Positions 1 to 5,635 of a stretch of DNA of 5,828 bases are shown here, one piece after another. The stretch comes from JANOBJ01 sp031411575 (GTDB taxonomy: Bacteria; Pseudomonadota; Gammaproteobacteria; Burkholderiales; Burkholderiaceae_C). The stretch spans positions 1-5,828 of the forward strand of contig JANOBJ010000181.1 in NCBI GenBank assembly GCA_031411575.1, given 5' to 3'. Both the position numbers and the translations under genes were made by a program. The notes under the pieces were generated by a model. That model saw only the letters and a list, made by a program, of their open reading frames with translations. It was not told the DNA's origin and ran no database searches. The number at the start of each line of letters is the position of its first letter. Position 1 is the stretch's first letter.

Positions 1-99
1 GCAGCGGGCGGTTACCCGTCGCGCCCGGTCAAGATCATCGTGCCGTTTGCCACCGGCGGGCCGGCCGACAACTATGCGCGCTTCATCGCGCAGCGCCTG
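1..99 (+). repeat. 99-bp exact direct repeat, copy 1
   Basis: Bases 1-99 equal bases 420-518 without a mismatch (offset 419); base 100 is C where base 519 is T. It encodes the start of the mature Bug domain (AAGGYPSRPVK to IAQRL). The copy begins at the first base of the window, so its true left end is not visible. Confidence 0.97.
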
Positions 100-264
100 C
101 GCGCCGCCGCCCGCGTGGCCGCGCAAGACGCCAAGGTAAAAGATGTGATCGGCAACGCCGGCAGCCCCGTGCTGTACCAGGACAGCCCCGATTTCGAAAA
201 ATATGTGCAAGCCGACGCCCGGCGCATGGCCGATGTGGTCAAGCGCATCGGCAAGGTGGAGTGA
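1..264 (+). CDS. Chimeric, 5'-truncated TTT/Bug-family solute-binding protein fragment
   Basis: The reading frame is open from the first base and stops at TGA 262-264. The first 33 residues (AAGGYPSRPVKIIVPF...) match the mature N-terminus of the intact Bug protein just downstream, and bases 1-99 are identical to 420-518. The following 54 residues are a different sequence that still resembles a Bug C-terminal tail: a conserved Gly-Ser-Pro, then DFEKYVQADA and DVVKRIGKVE, aligning almost without gaps to the last 55 residues of the downstream protein. The join falls at an Arg-Leu pair that occurs at both places in the family (residues 61-62 and 274-275 of the downstream protein). About 210 residues covering most of both lobes are therefore absent, and the product could not bind solute normally. 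It is either a remnant of a tandem Bug paralogue after recombination or a false join in the assembly. The family assignment is firm; that this is a real gene is doubtful. Confidence 0.6.
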   Translation, partial: AAGGYPSRPVKIIVPFATGGPADNYARFIAQRLRAAARVAAQDAKVKDVIGNAGSPVLYQDSPDFEKYVQADARRMADVVKRIGKVE

Positions 265-332
265 GCGGCCCGCCACCACTCGCTTTGCGACCCACGCGCT
301 GTCCGAGCCCCCACTTTCCAGGAGCTGAACCC

Positions 333-1325
333 ATGGCCAATCGACTGATCCGCACACTCTTGCTGGGCTGCAGCCTCGCCTTCGCCGTCACAACCGCGGC
401 ATGGGCGCAGACCGCGCCCGCAGCGGGCGGTTACCCGTCGCGCCCGGTCAAGATCATCGTGCCGTTTGCCACCGGCGGGCCGGCCGACAACTATGCGCGC
501 TTCATCGCGCAGCGCCTGTCGGACGCGATGGGCCAGGGCTTCGTGGTGGAAAACCGCCCCGGCGCGGGCTCGGTCATTGGCACCGACGTGGCCGCCAAAT
601 CGGCGCCCGACGGCTACACGTTGCTCATGATGAGCAACGCGCACACGGTGAACGAGACGCTGATTCCGAACAAGCCGTTTCAATTGATGCGCGACTTCGT
701 GGCGGTGGCGCCGGTCAACTATTCCGACTTGGTGCTGGTGGCGCACCCGGCCGTGCCGATTGCCAACGTGCGCGATCTGCTGAAGCTGGCCAAGGAAAAG
801 CCGGGCAAGTTCAACTACGCCTCGTCCGGCCCGGGCACGCCGTACCACATGGCCGGCGAGCTGTTCAAGAGCATGGCCGGCGTGTACCTGGTGCACATTC
901 CCTACCGCGGCAGCTCGGGCGCGCGCACCGACCTGCTGGGCGGCCAGGTGGACGTGATGTTTGACGCGGTGACGACGATGGTCGAGCAGATCAAGGCCGG
1001 CAAGGTGAAGGCCATCGCCACCAGCGGGCGCCAGCGCTCCGACGTGCTGCCCGACGTGCCCACCGTGGCCGAATCGGGGGTGGCGGGCTATGAGGCCACC
1101 ATCTGGCTTGGCCTGATGGCGCCCAAAGGCACGCCAAAGGCCGTGGTGGACCGGCTCAACGAGGCCGTCAGCAAGATCACCAGCCAGAGCGACATCCGCC
1201 AGCTGTGGGCGCGCCAGGGCGCGGTGCCACTCGTGATGACGCCCGAGGTGTTCGACAAGTACGCGCGCGACGACGTGGACAAGTGGGCGCGCGTGATCAA
1301 GAGCGCCAATATCAAACTGGACTGA
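333..1325 (+). CDS. TTT/Bug-family periplasmic solute-binding protein
   Basis: This 330-residue protein has the usual Bug (TctC-like) length. In TTT systems such proteins capture small carboxylates or other organic anions in the periplasm and deliver them to a TctA/TctB-type membrane permease. I chose the ATG at 333 because an AGGAG Shine-Dalgarno sits at 320-324, 8 nt upstream, and it begins a clear signal peptide (MANRLIRTLLLG..., hydrophobic to about residue 22, likely cut after AWA at 23-25). Upstream in-frame starts near 261 would bury this signal. Family signatures are YPSRPVKIIVPFATGGPAD (34-52), VVENRPGAGSVIGTDVAAKS (71-90), DGYTLL (93-98), NYASSGPGTPYHMAGELF (161-178), HIPYRGSSGARTDLLGGQVD (188-207) and a C-terminal KWARVIK (317-323). 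No TctA/TctB genes are in view, so it may be one of the many orphan Bug receptors typical of Burkholderiales. The substrate cannot be read from the sequence. Confidence 0.93.
   Translation: MANRLIRTLLLGCSLAFAVTTAAWAQTAPAAGGYPSRPVKIIVPFATGGPADNYARFIAQRLSDAMGQGFVVENRPGAGSVIGTDVAAKSAPDGYTLLMMSNAHTVNETLIPNKPFQLMRDFVAVAPVNYSDLVLVAHPAVPIANVRDLLKLAKEKPGKFNYASSGPGTPYHMAGELFKSMAGVYLVHIPYRGSSGARTDLLGGQVDVMFDAVTTMVEQIKAGKVKAIATSGRQRSDVLPDVPTVAESGVAGYEATIWLGLMAPKGTPKAVVDRLNEAVSKITSQSDIRQLWARQGAVPLVMTPEVFDKYARDDVDKWARVIKSANIKLD
420..518 (+). repeat. 99-bp exact direct repeat, copy 2 (inside the intact Bug gene)
   Basis: This is the second copy of bases 1-99, in the same reading frame and encoding residues 30-62 of the intact Bug protein. 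Here it is continuous with its proper signal peptide on the left and a complete Bug domain on the right, so this is the native location and copy 1 is the displaced one. Confidence 0.97.
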
Positions 1326-1327
1326 AT

Positions 1328-2029
1328 GTGGCCACGGTTCATATTCTCAGCGGTGGCGCGGCCAAGGGGCTGGTCGGCGCGCTGGAGGCCCGGTTGCTCG
1401 AGCAGCATGGCCACGCCGTCGCGGGCACCTTTGGCGCGGTCGGCGCCATGAAAGACCAGCTGCTGGCCGGCGCGCCCTGCGACGTGCTGATCCTCACCGA
1501 CGCCTTGATCACCGAGCTCACCGCCAGCGGCCAGATGCGGCCCGGCAGCGCGCGGGCACTCGGGCGCGTCAAAACCGGTGTGGCGGTCAAGGCCGGCGCG
1601 GCGCAGCCCGCCATCGACAGCCCGGCCGAGCTGAAAGCCGCGCTGCAGGCGGCGAGCGCCATTTACCTGCCCGACCCGGTCAAGGCCACCGCCGGCATCC
1701 ACGTGATGAACGTGCTGCGGCAACTGGGCCTGGCCGACGAGGTGGCCGACCGCCTGCGCCCGTTCCCCAACGGCGCCACCGCCATGCGCGAGATGGCAGC
1801 CGCCACCGGCGACGGGGTGATTGGCTGTACGCAGGTAACGGAGATTCTGTACACGCCCGGCGTGCAACTGGTGGGGCCGCTGCCCCGCGCGTTTGAGCTG
1901 GCCACGGTGTACACCGCCGCCGTCTGCATGCGCGCTGGCGCGCCCGAGGCGGCGCTGCAGCTGATTGATCTGTTGGCGGGTGCCGACGCTGCCGCGCTGC
2001 GCCGCGAGGGTGGCTTCGAGCCGCTGTAG
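1328..2029 (+). CDS. ModA-like substrate-binding domain protein without a signal peptide
   Basis: A 233-residue type II periplasmic-binding fold protein resembling molybdate-binding ModA (SBP_bac_11-like). GTG at 1328 is the first plausible start, 2 nt after the Bug stop, so coupled translation is likely; no good Shine-Dalgarno is seen, and the ATG at 1326 is out of frame. The protein opens directly on the first beta strand (ATVHILSGGAAKGLVGAL) with no signal peptide. Family-like segments are GAVGAMKDQLLAGAPCDVLI (36-55, matching the ModA 'gas-G-x-L-x-x-Q-I-x-x-G-A-P-A-D' stretch), LGRVKTGVAVKAGA (78-91) and PDPVKATAGIHV (115-126). The ligand-loop serine that ModA normally has near residue 38 appears replaced by Val/Gly, so molybdate is not a safe ligand. 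A cytoplasmic sensor or a diverged receptor is possible. No modB or modC genes adjoin it. Confidence 0.8.
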   Translation: MATVHILSGGAAKGLVGALEARLLEQHGHAVAGTFGAVGAMKDQLLAGAPCDVLILTDALITELTASGQMRPGSARALGRVKTGVAVKAGAAQPAIDSPAELKAALQAASAIYLPDPVKATAGIHVMNVLRQLGLADEVADRLRPFPNGATAMREMAAATGDGVIGCTQVTEILYTPGVQLVGPLPRAFELATVYTAAVCMRAGAPEAALQLIDLLAGADAAALRREGGFEPL

Positions 2030-2051
2030 GGCCCCACTGCGCGTGGAGCCC
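2029..2051. terminator. Hairpin between convergent genes (possible terminator)
   Basis: GGGC (2029-2032) pairs with GCCC (2048-2051), and CCAC (2034-2037) with GTGG (2043-2046), with one C/A mismatch and a 5-nt loop. The stem begins at the last base of the ModA-like stop codon and ends 7 nt before the convergent lipoprotein gene. It has no T-run on either strand, so it is a candidate only. Confidence 0.35.
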
Positions 2052-2057
2052 GGGTCG

Positions 2058-2471
2058 TCAGGGCCGCTTGCCCGGGTCGTTCGGGTCGTACAGCACGGTG
2101 CCGGTGCCCACGCCAACGCCCACCCGCGCGCCGCCGCCCACACCCGTGCTGGCACCCACACCGGCGCCGCCGATCACCTGGCCGCGCTGGTTCACGCCGA
2201 CACCCACGCCGACCGGTCCAGCGCCCGCCGAGACACCTGCATTCACGCCGCCGGTGCCCACGCCCACACCAATCGACACACCCGGGAAAATCGGCACGCC
2301 GATGCCGATACCGCCGCCCACCGAGCCGCAGCCGGCCAGCAGCAGCGATGACGCCAGCACCGCAGCCAGTGGTGCGCCTGCGCGCCAGCGGCCGGAGCGC
2401 GCCGCGCCGCCTGCGGTTGAAGCAGCAGGGCGTGCGCGTGAGGTTGAAGGTGCGGTCAGCATGTCAAACAT
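2058..2471 (-). CDS. Small glycine/valine-rich lipoprotein of unknown function
   Basis: A 137-residue product on the minus strand. A long basic N-region (SRARPAAS..., RSGRWR at 25-30) is followed by a hydrophobic stretch (APLAAVLASSLLLAGC) ending in a lipobox LLAGC with the lipidated cysteine at residue 48; the mature protein would be about 90 residues. Most of that is low-complexity Gly/Val/Ala with recurring GVGVG units (SIGVGVGTGG, GPVGVGVGVN, ARVGVGVGTG) and a short polar end, DPNDPGKRP. The lipobox and this orientation favour the minus strand over the proline/threonine-rich frame on the plus strand. The ATG at 2471 has a weak ribosome site, and an in-frame Met lies 3 codons in, so the exact start is uncertain. 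It likely sits at the inner face of the outer membrane. The repeats suggest a structural or glycine-zipper-like segment, but no function is assigned. Confidence 0.72.
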   Translation of the reverse strand: MFDMLTAPSTSRARPAASTAGGAARSGRWRAGAPLAAVLASSLLLAGCGSVGGGIGIGVPIFPGVSIGVGVGTGGVNAGVSAGAGPVGVGVGVNQRGQVIGGAGVGASTGVGGGARVGVGVGTGTVLYDPNDPGKRP

Positions 2472-2496
2472 CGTAGCAAGCCGGGGTCAACAAAGT

Positions 2497-2539
2497 ATGT
2501 CCGGACTGTCAGCAGGTGTATCGCTCGCAGTCCAGACAT
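2497..2539. repeat. Long inverted repeat upstream of the lipoprotein gene
   Basis: ATGTCCGGACTG (2497-2508) faces CAGTCCAGACAT (2528-2539): 12-bp arms with a single mismatch that becomes a G-U pair in minus-strand RNA. Inside the arms, AGC (2511-2513) can also pair with GCT (2523-2525). It begins 26 bp upstream of the lipoprotein start and has no T-run on either side. It could be a regulator-binding dyad or a structured leader of the lipoprotein mRNA. Confidence 0.7.
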
Positions 2540-2552
2540 CCATCACTCATTA

Positions 2553-2569
2553 GCTATCATTTTGATAGC
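2553..2569. repeat. AT-rich inverted repeat (GCTATCA-TTT-TGATAGC)
   Basis: Perfect 7-bp arms around a 3-nt centre, in the gap between htpG and the lipoprotein gene. It is markedly AT-rich against its surroundings. From memory, very similar GCTATxA...TxATAGC units are scattered between genes in Acidovorax, Polaromonas and Rhodoferax-type genomes, so I read it as a truncated dispersed repeat rather than a gene-specific site. Confidence 0.6.
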
Positions 2570-2616
2570 ATACTATGACCACTGGACGCGGACAACAGGC
2601 CAATTTGACCTGAAAA

Positions 2617-4611
2617 TCAGGCCAGCAGGGCATTCACGCGCTTCACATACGCAGCCGGGTCATCGGGCATGCCGCCTTCGGCCAGCAGGGCCTGGTCAAA
2701 CAGGATGTGCGCCAGATCATGGAAGTGCACGCTGCCGTCGAGCTTTTTCACCAGCGGGTGTTCGGCGTTCACCTCGAGCACGGGTTTGACCTCAGGCGCC
2801 TGCTGACCGGCCTGCTTGAGCATGCGTGCCAGCCGCATGCTCATGCCGGCGTCCTGCACCACCAAACAGGCCGGGCTGTCCACCAGGCGCGAGGTCACGC
2901 GCACATCTTCGGCCTTGTCTTTCAGCGCCTCTTTCAGGCGGGCCAGCACGGGCTTGAAGGTCTCGGCGGCGTCTTCGGCGGCCTTCTTCTCGGCCTCGTC
3001 CTGCAGCTTGCCCAGATCCACCGCCCCCTTGGCCACACTTTGCAGCGGCGTGCCGTCAAACTCGTTCAAGAAGTTCAGCGCCCACTCGTCCACGCGGTCG
3101 CTCATCAGCAGCACTTCGATGCCTTTTTTCTTGAAGACTTCGAGTTGCGGGCTGTTTTTGGCCGCGGCCAGCGTGTCGGCGGTGATGTAGTAAATCGCGT
3201 CCTGGCCCTCTTTCATGCGGGCCTTGTAGTCGGCAAAGGACACGTTGGGCGTGTCGTGCGTGGTGGAGGCAAAGCGCAGCAACTTGGCCAGCCGGTCGCG
3301 GTTGGCAAAGTCTTCGCCCAGGCCTTCCTTGAGCACGCTGCCGAACTCGGCGTAGAACGCGGTGTACTTGCCCAGGCTGGCCTCTGCCGCGGCCTTCTCT
3401 TCATCGCTCAGCACGTCCGTCACGCCATCGGCAGATGCCTGGGCGGGCTGGTCGTTTTTGGCCAGTTCTTCCAGCATCGACAGCACGCGCTTGGTGCAGC
3501 CTTCGCGGATGGCCTTCACGTCGCGGCTTTCCTGCAGCAGCTCGCGGCTCACGTTGAGCGGCAGGTCGGCCGAATCGACCACGCCCTTCACAAAGCGCAG
3601 GTAGGTGGGCAGTAGCGCCTCGGCGTCGTCCATGATGAAGACGCGCTTGACGTAGAGCTTGATGCCGGCCTTCTTGTCGCGGTTCCACAAATCCTGCGGG
3701 GCCTTGGCGGGCAGGTACAGGAGCTGCGTGTACTCGGTGCTGCCCTCGACCCGGTTGTGCGTCCAGGAGAGCGGCGGCTCAAAGTCGTGGCTGATCTGCT
3801 GGTAGAAGCTCGCGTACTGCTCGTCGCTGATGTCTTTCTTGGGGCGCGCCCAGAGCGCGGTGGCCTGGTTGACGGTTTCCCACTCGCCGGTCTTGACCAT
3901 GGCGCCGGGCTGGCGGCCACCGTTCTCGTCGCCGGGGTTGATCAGCTCGCCGTCTTTCCACTCTTCCTTTTCCATCAGGATCGGCAGGCTGATGTGGTCG
4001 GAGTACTTGTTGATGATGCCCTTGAGCTTCCAGGCGCTGGCGTACTCCAGCGCGTCGTCGCGCAGGTGCAGCGTGACGCGGGTGCCGCGCTCGGCGCGCT
4101 CGATGGTCTCGACCTCGAAGTCACCGGTGCCGCCACTGACCCAGCGCACGCCTTCTGCCGCAGGCAACCCCGCCCGGCGCGATTCAACCGTAATCTTGTC
4201 GGCCACGATGAAGCCCGAATAAAAGCCCACGCCGAACTGGCCAATCAGCTGCGCCTGCTCGGACGCCGCCGCCTTCTGGTCGCCGCTGAGCTTGCTGACG
4301 AATTCGCGCGTGCCGCTCTTGGCGATCGTGCCCAGGTTGTCGATGGCTTCCTGCTCGGACAGTCCAATGCCGTTGTCGGCGATCGTCAACGTCTTGGCGG
4401 CAGCATCGAAGCTCACCCGCACCTCGAGGTTGGGCGCATCTTCATAGAGCGCGGCGTTGTTCAGCGCCTCGTAGCGCAGCTTGTCGCAGGCGTCCGAGGC
4501 GTTGGAGATCAACTCGCGCAGAAAAATCTCTTTGTTGGAGTACAGCGAGTGGGTGACGAGGTGCAGCAGCTGGGCCACTTCGGCCTGAAAAGACAGGGTT
4601 TGCTTGTTCAT
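2617..4611 (-). CDS. htpG: Molecular chaperone HtpG (bacterial Hsp90)
   Basis: A 664-residue ATP-dependent cytoplasmic dimeric chaperone that remodels late folding intermediates together with DnaK. I start it at the ATG at 4611 (MNKQTLSFQAEVAQLLHLV), the usual betaproteobacterial HtpG N-terminus; the open frame continues 48 codons upstream to 4755 but that stretch is unrelated to Hsp90 and contains the promoter. GHKL ATPase motifs are all present: RELISNASDACDKLR with catalytic Glu33 and Mg-binding Asn37, DNGIGLS (79-85), IAKSGT (96-101) and GQFGVGFYSGF (124-134). The middle domain has the expected PLNVSRELLQES with its ATP-sensing arginine. The C-terminal dimerisation domain is complete, ending NALLA. 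Length is slightly above the roughly 625 residues of E. coli HtpG, as is common in this order. No Shine-Dalgarno is obvious. It appears to be transcribed alone from its own heat-shock-type promoter. Confidence 0.97.
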   Translation of the reverse strand: MNKQTLSFQAEVAQLLHLVTHSLYSNKEIFLRELISNASDACDKLRYEALNNAALYEDAPNLEVRVSFDAAAKTLTIADNGIGLSEQEAIDNLGTIAKSGTREFVSKLSGDQKAAASEQAQLIGQFGVGFYSGFIVADKITVESRRAGLPAAEGVRWVSGGTGDFEVETIERAERGTRVTLHLRDDALEYASAWKLKGIINKYSDHISLPILMEKEEWKDGELINPGDENGGRQPGAMVKTGEWETVNQATALWARPKKDISDEQYASFYQQISHDFEPPLSWTHNRVEGSTEYTQLLYLPAKAPQDLWNRDKKAGIKLYVKRVFIMDDAEALLPTYLRFVKGVVDSADLPLNVSRELLQESRDVKAIREGCTKRVLSMLEELAKNDQPAQASADGVTDVLSDEEKAAAEASLGKYTAFYAEFGSVLKEGLGEDFANRDRLAKLLRFASTTHDTPNVSFADYKARMKEGQDAIYYITADTLAAAKNSPQLEVFKKKGIEVLLMSDRVDEWALNFLNEFDGTPLQSVAKGAVDLGKLQDEAEKKAAEDAAETFKPVLARLKEALKDKAEDVRVTSRLVDSPACLVVQDAGMSMRLARMLKQAGQQAPEVKPVLEVNAEHPLVKKLDGSVHFHDLAHILFDQALLAEGGMPDDPAAYVKRVNALLA

Positions 4612-4646
4612 GGGGTCAATCAACGCGTGGAAGGAAAAAGAATAGC

Positions 4647-4663
4647 CGGGCGGAAGTCGCCCG
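4647..4663 (-). promoter_or_regulatory. Hairpin at the predicted 5' end of htpG mRNA
   Basis: Read on the minus strand, CGGGCG-ACTTC-CGCCCG forms a perfect 6-bp stem with a 5-nt loop, starting about 4-5 nt after the predicted transcription start and followed by a pyrimidine tract (CTATTCTTTTTCC). It could stabilise the message. With the following T-tract it also resembles a weak intrinsic terminator that could act as an attenuator. Confidence 0.5.
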
Positions 4664-4673
4664 CAATCACCAT

Positions 4674-4701
4674 AAGTGGGGTCTTCGACAGCCTCTTCAA
4701 C
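4674..4701 (-). promoter_or_regulatory. Sigma-32-type (heat-shock) promoter for htpG
   Basis: On the minus strand, GTTGAAG (4701-4695) resembles the -35 consensus CTTGAAA, and CCCCACTT (4681-4674) matches seven of the specified and free positions of CCCCATnT with one mismatch. They are separated by 13 nt, within the sigma-32 spacing range. Transcription should start near 4667, giving a leader of about 56 nt. htpG is a classic sigma-32 regulon member, which supports the call. Confidence 0.65.
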
Positions 4702-4761
4702 AGTGTCATCACTATTGTCATTTTGGAATGAATCCGCGACCGTGAAATCCGCCACAAAACA

Positions 4762-4778
4762 TTAGAGAAGCATTCTAA
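4762..4778. promoter_or_regulatory. Small dyad in the htpG / secreted-protein divergent region
   Basis: TTAGA (4762-4766) and TCTAA (4774-4778) are inverted around 7 nt, and an overlapping AGAA-GCA-TTCT dyad lies at 4766-4776. It is in the AT-rich part of the 270-bp gap between two divergent genes, where promoters and operators are expected. Elsewhere in the gap I found no convincing -35/-10 pair for the rightward gene. The short arms make chance occurrence plausible. Confidence 0.25.
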
Positions 4779-4881
4779 GTTATTGATATCTGTGAAGTTT
4801 TTCGCTTGTCGCTATTTTTTGGCCGATTACAGTTCGCTCCGTCGTTGGGACTTTCCAACTCATTCCTTCTAAGGACCTGTC

Positions 4882-5526
4882 ATGAAAAAGCTTGCTGTCG
4901 CTGCCGCCCTGGCCACCCTGTTCGCCGTGCCCATGCTGGCACAGGCCGAATCCACGTTCGTCAACCCCGCCACCGCCGGCTCCACCGCCGCTGCGCGCCT
5001 GGACTTCTCGATTGTGATCCCGCAGGTGCTGTTCCTGCGCGTGGGCACCAGCTCGGGCAACACCGCTACCGACGCCACGGTTGACCCGATCACCTTCACC
5101 GTGCTGGGCGCCAATGTGGGAGACGGCTCCGTCATCGCCGGCACCGGCGGCGACCTTACGGCTGGCGCCGTGACGGTTCGCGTCTATGGCAACGGTGGCA
5201 ACATCAGCCTGAACTCGGCCACCACCGGCCCGCTGACCAACGCCACCGGCGAAACCATTCCCTGGAGCCAGGTGAGCGTCGCCGCCGCGGCCCTGACGAC
5301 CGGCACCACCGGCTTCACCAATGCAGCCATCACCCACCCGGCGTTCAACACCGGCGCGGCGGGCGGCAACGGCACGGCCACCACCCTGGCGGCCACCAAC
5401 AAGGTGGTGCGCGTTGAAGGCAAGTGGACCTACTCCTACCTGAACGCCAACCCGGTTGCCGCTGGCACCTACGGCGCAACGGTGGCCCGCAACGGCCGCG
5501 TCACCTACACCGCCACGCAGCTCTGA
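4882..5526 (+). CDS. Secreted Ala/Thr/Gly-rich protein, possible surface or fimbria-like subunit
   Basis: A 214-residue protein with a textbook signal peptide (MKKLAVAAALATLFAVPMLAQA, cut before ESTF) and a strong AAGGA site at 4871-4875, 6 nt before the ATG. The mature protein has no cysteine and is rich in Ala, Thr, Gly, Asn and Val with alternating beta-strand patterns: LDFSIVIPQVLFLRVGT near the start, AVTVRVYGNGGNISLNS in the middle, and a terminal block KWTYSYLN...GTYGATVARNGRVTYTATQL. This layout suggests an all-beta extracellular or surface protein. I do not recognise a named family. The final GxYxxxVxxxGxVTYTAT block is loosely like the last strands of fimbrial or spore-coat-U-like subunits, which is only an analogy. 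The strong ribosome site and a following terminator suggest high expression. It is followed by a second secreted protein that shares the LFLxVG motif. Confidence 0.85.
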   Translation: MKKLAVAAALATLFAVPMLAQAESTFVNPATAGSTAAARLDFSIVIPQVLFLRVGTSSGNTATDATVDPITFTVLGANVGDGSVIAGTGGDLTAGAVTVRVYGNGGNISLNSATTGPLTNATGETIPWSQVSVAAAALTTGTTGFTNAAITHPAFNTGAAGGNGTATTLAATNKVVRVEGKWTYSYLNANPVAAGTYGATVARNGRVTYTATQL

Positions 5527-5580
5527 GCCATTCCGCTCTGCTTTCAGGCACCCCGGTGCTTGCGGCCTTCGTGGCCAGCC

Positions 5581-5607
5581 ATGGCCCGCTGACTGCGGGC
5601 CATTTTT
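5581..5607 (+). terminator. Rho-independent terminator after the secreted-protein gene
   Basis: ATGGCCCGC (5581-5589) pairs perfectly with GCGGGCCAT (5595-5603) around a 5-nt loop TGACT, followed directly by a run of Ts ending at 5607. It lies 54 nt after the stop codon and only 28 nt before the next start on the same strand, so the second gene must depend on read-through or on a promoter overlapping this region. Confidence 0.92.
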
Positions 5608-5634
5608 GTCTGGGCCGGGGGCTTGGCGTAAAGT
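5606..5634 (+). promoter_or_regulatory. Weak candidate promoter for the second secreted-protein gene
   Basis: TTGTCT (5606-5611) and TAAAGT (5629-5634) are separated by 17 nt and each matches four of six sigma-70 consensus bases. A start about 7 nt downstream would fall at or next to ATG 5642, which would give a leaderless message. Such weak matches are common by chance. Confidence 0.2.
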
Positions 5635-5635
5635 G

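Noticed and set aside
2068..2553. Plus-strand Pro/Thr-rich 161-residue frame
   Set aside because: It mirrors the GVGVG repeats of the minus-strand lipoprotein, which has a lipobox; no signal peptide or ribosome site supports the plus-strand version.
2497..2569. CRISPR array or integron attC site from the two neighbouring inverted repeats
   Set aside because: There is no set of regularly spaced direct repeats and no GTTRRRY / RYYYAAC core sites; the two dyads are unrelated in sequence.
2596..2612. Hairpin CAGGCCAATTTGACCTG just after the htpG stop as its terminator
   Set aside because: The 7-bp stem contains a wobble pair and is not followed by a T-run in the htpG direction.
3757..4731. 324-residue plus-strand open frame opposite htpG
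   Set aside because: Antisense to an unmistakable htpG with no recognisable domain; long shadow frames are common at this GC content.
4612..4755. 48-codon N-terminal extension of htpG from ATG 4755
   Set aside because: The extension has no Hsp90 similarity, contains the sigma-32-like promoter, and Hsp90 homology begins exactly at the Met encoded at 4611.
4822..4829. GCCGATTA resembling a sigma-28 (flagellar) -10 element
   Set aside because: No TAAAGTTT-like -35 occurs at the required 11-nt spacing.
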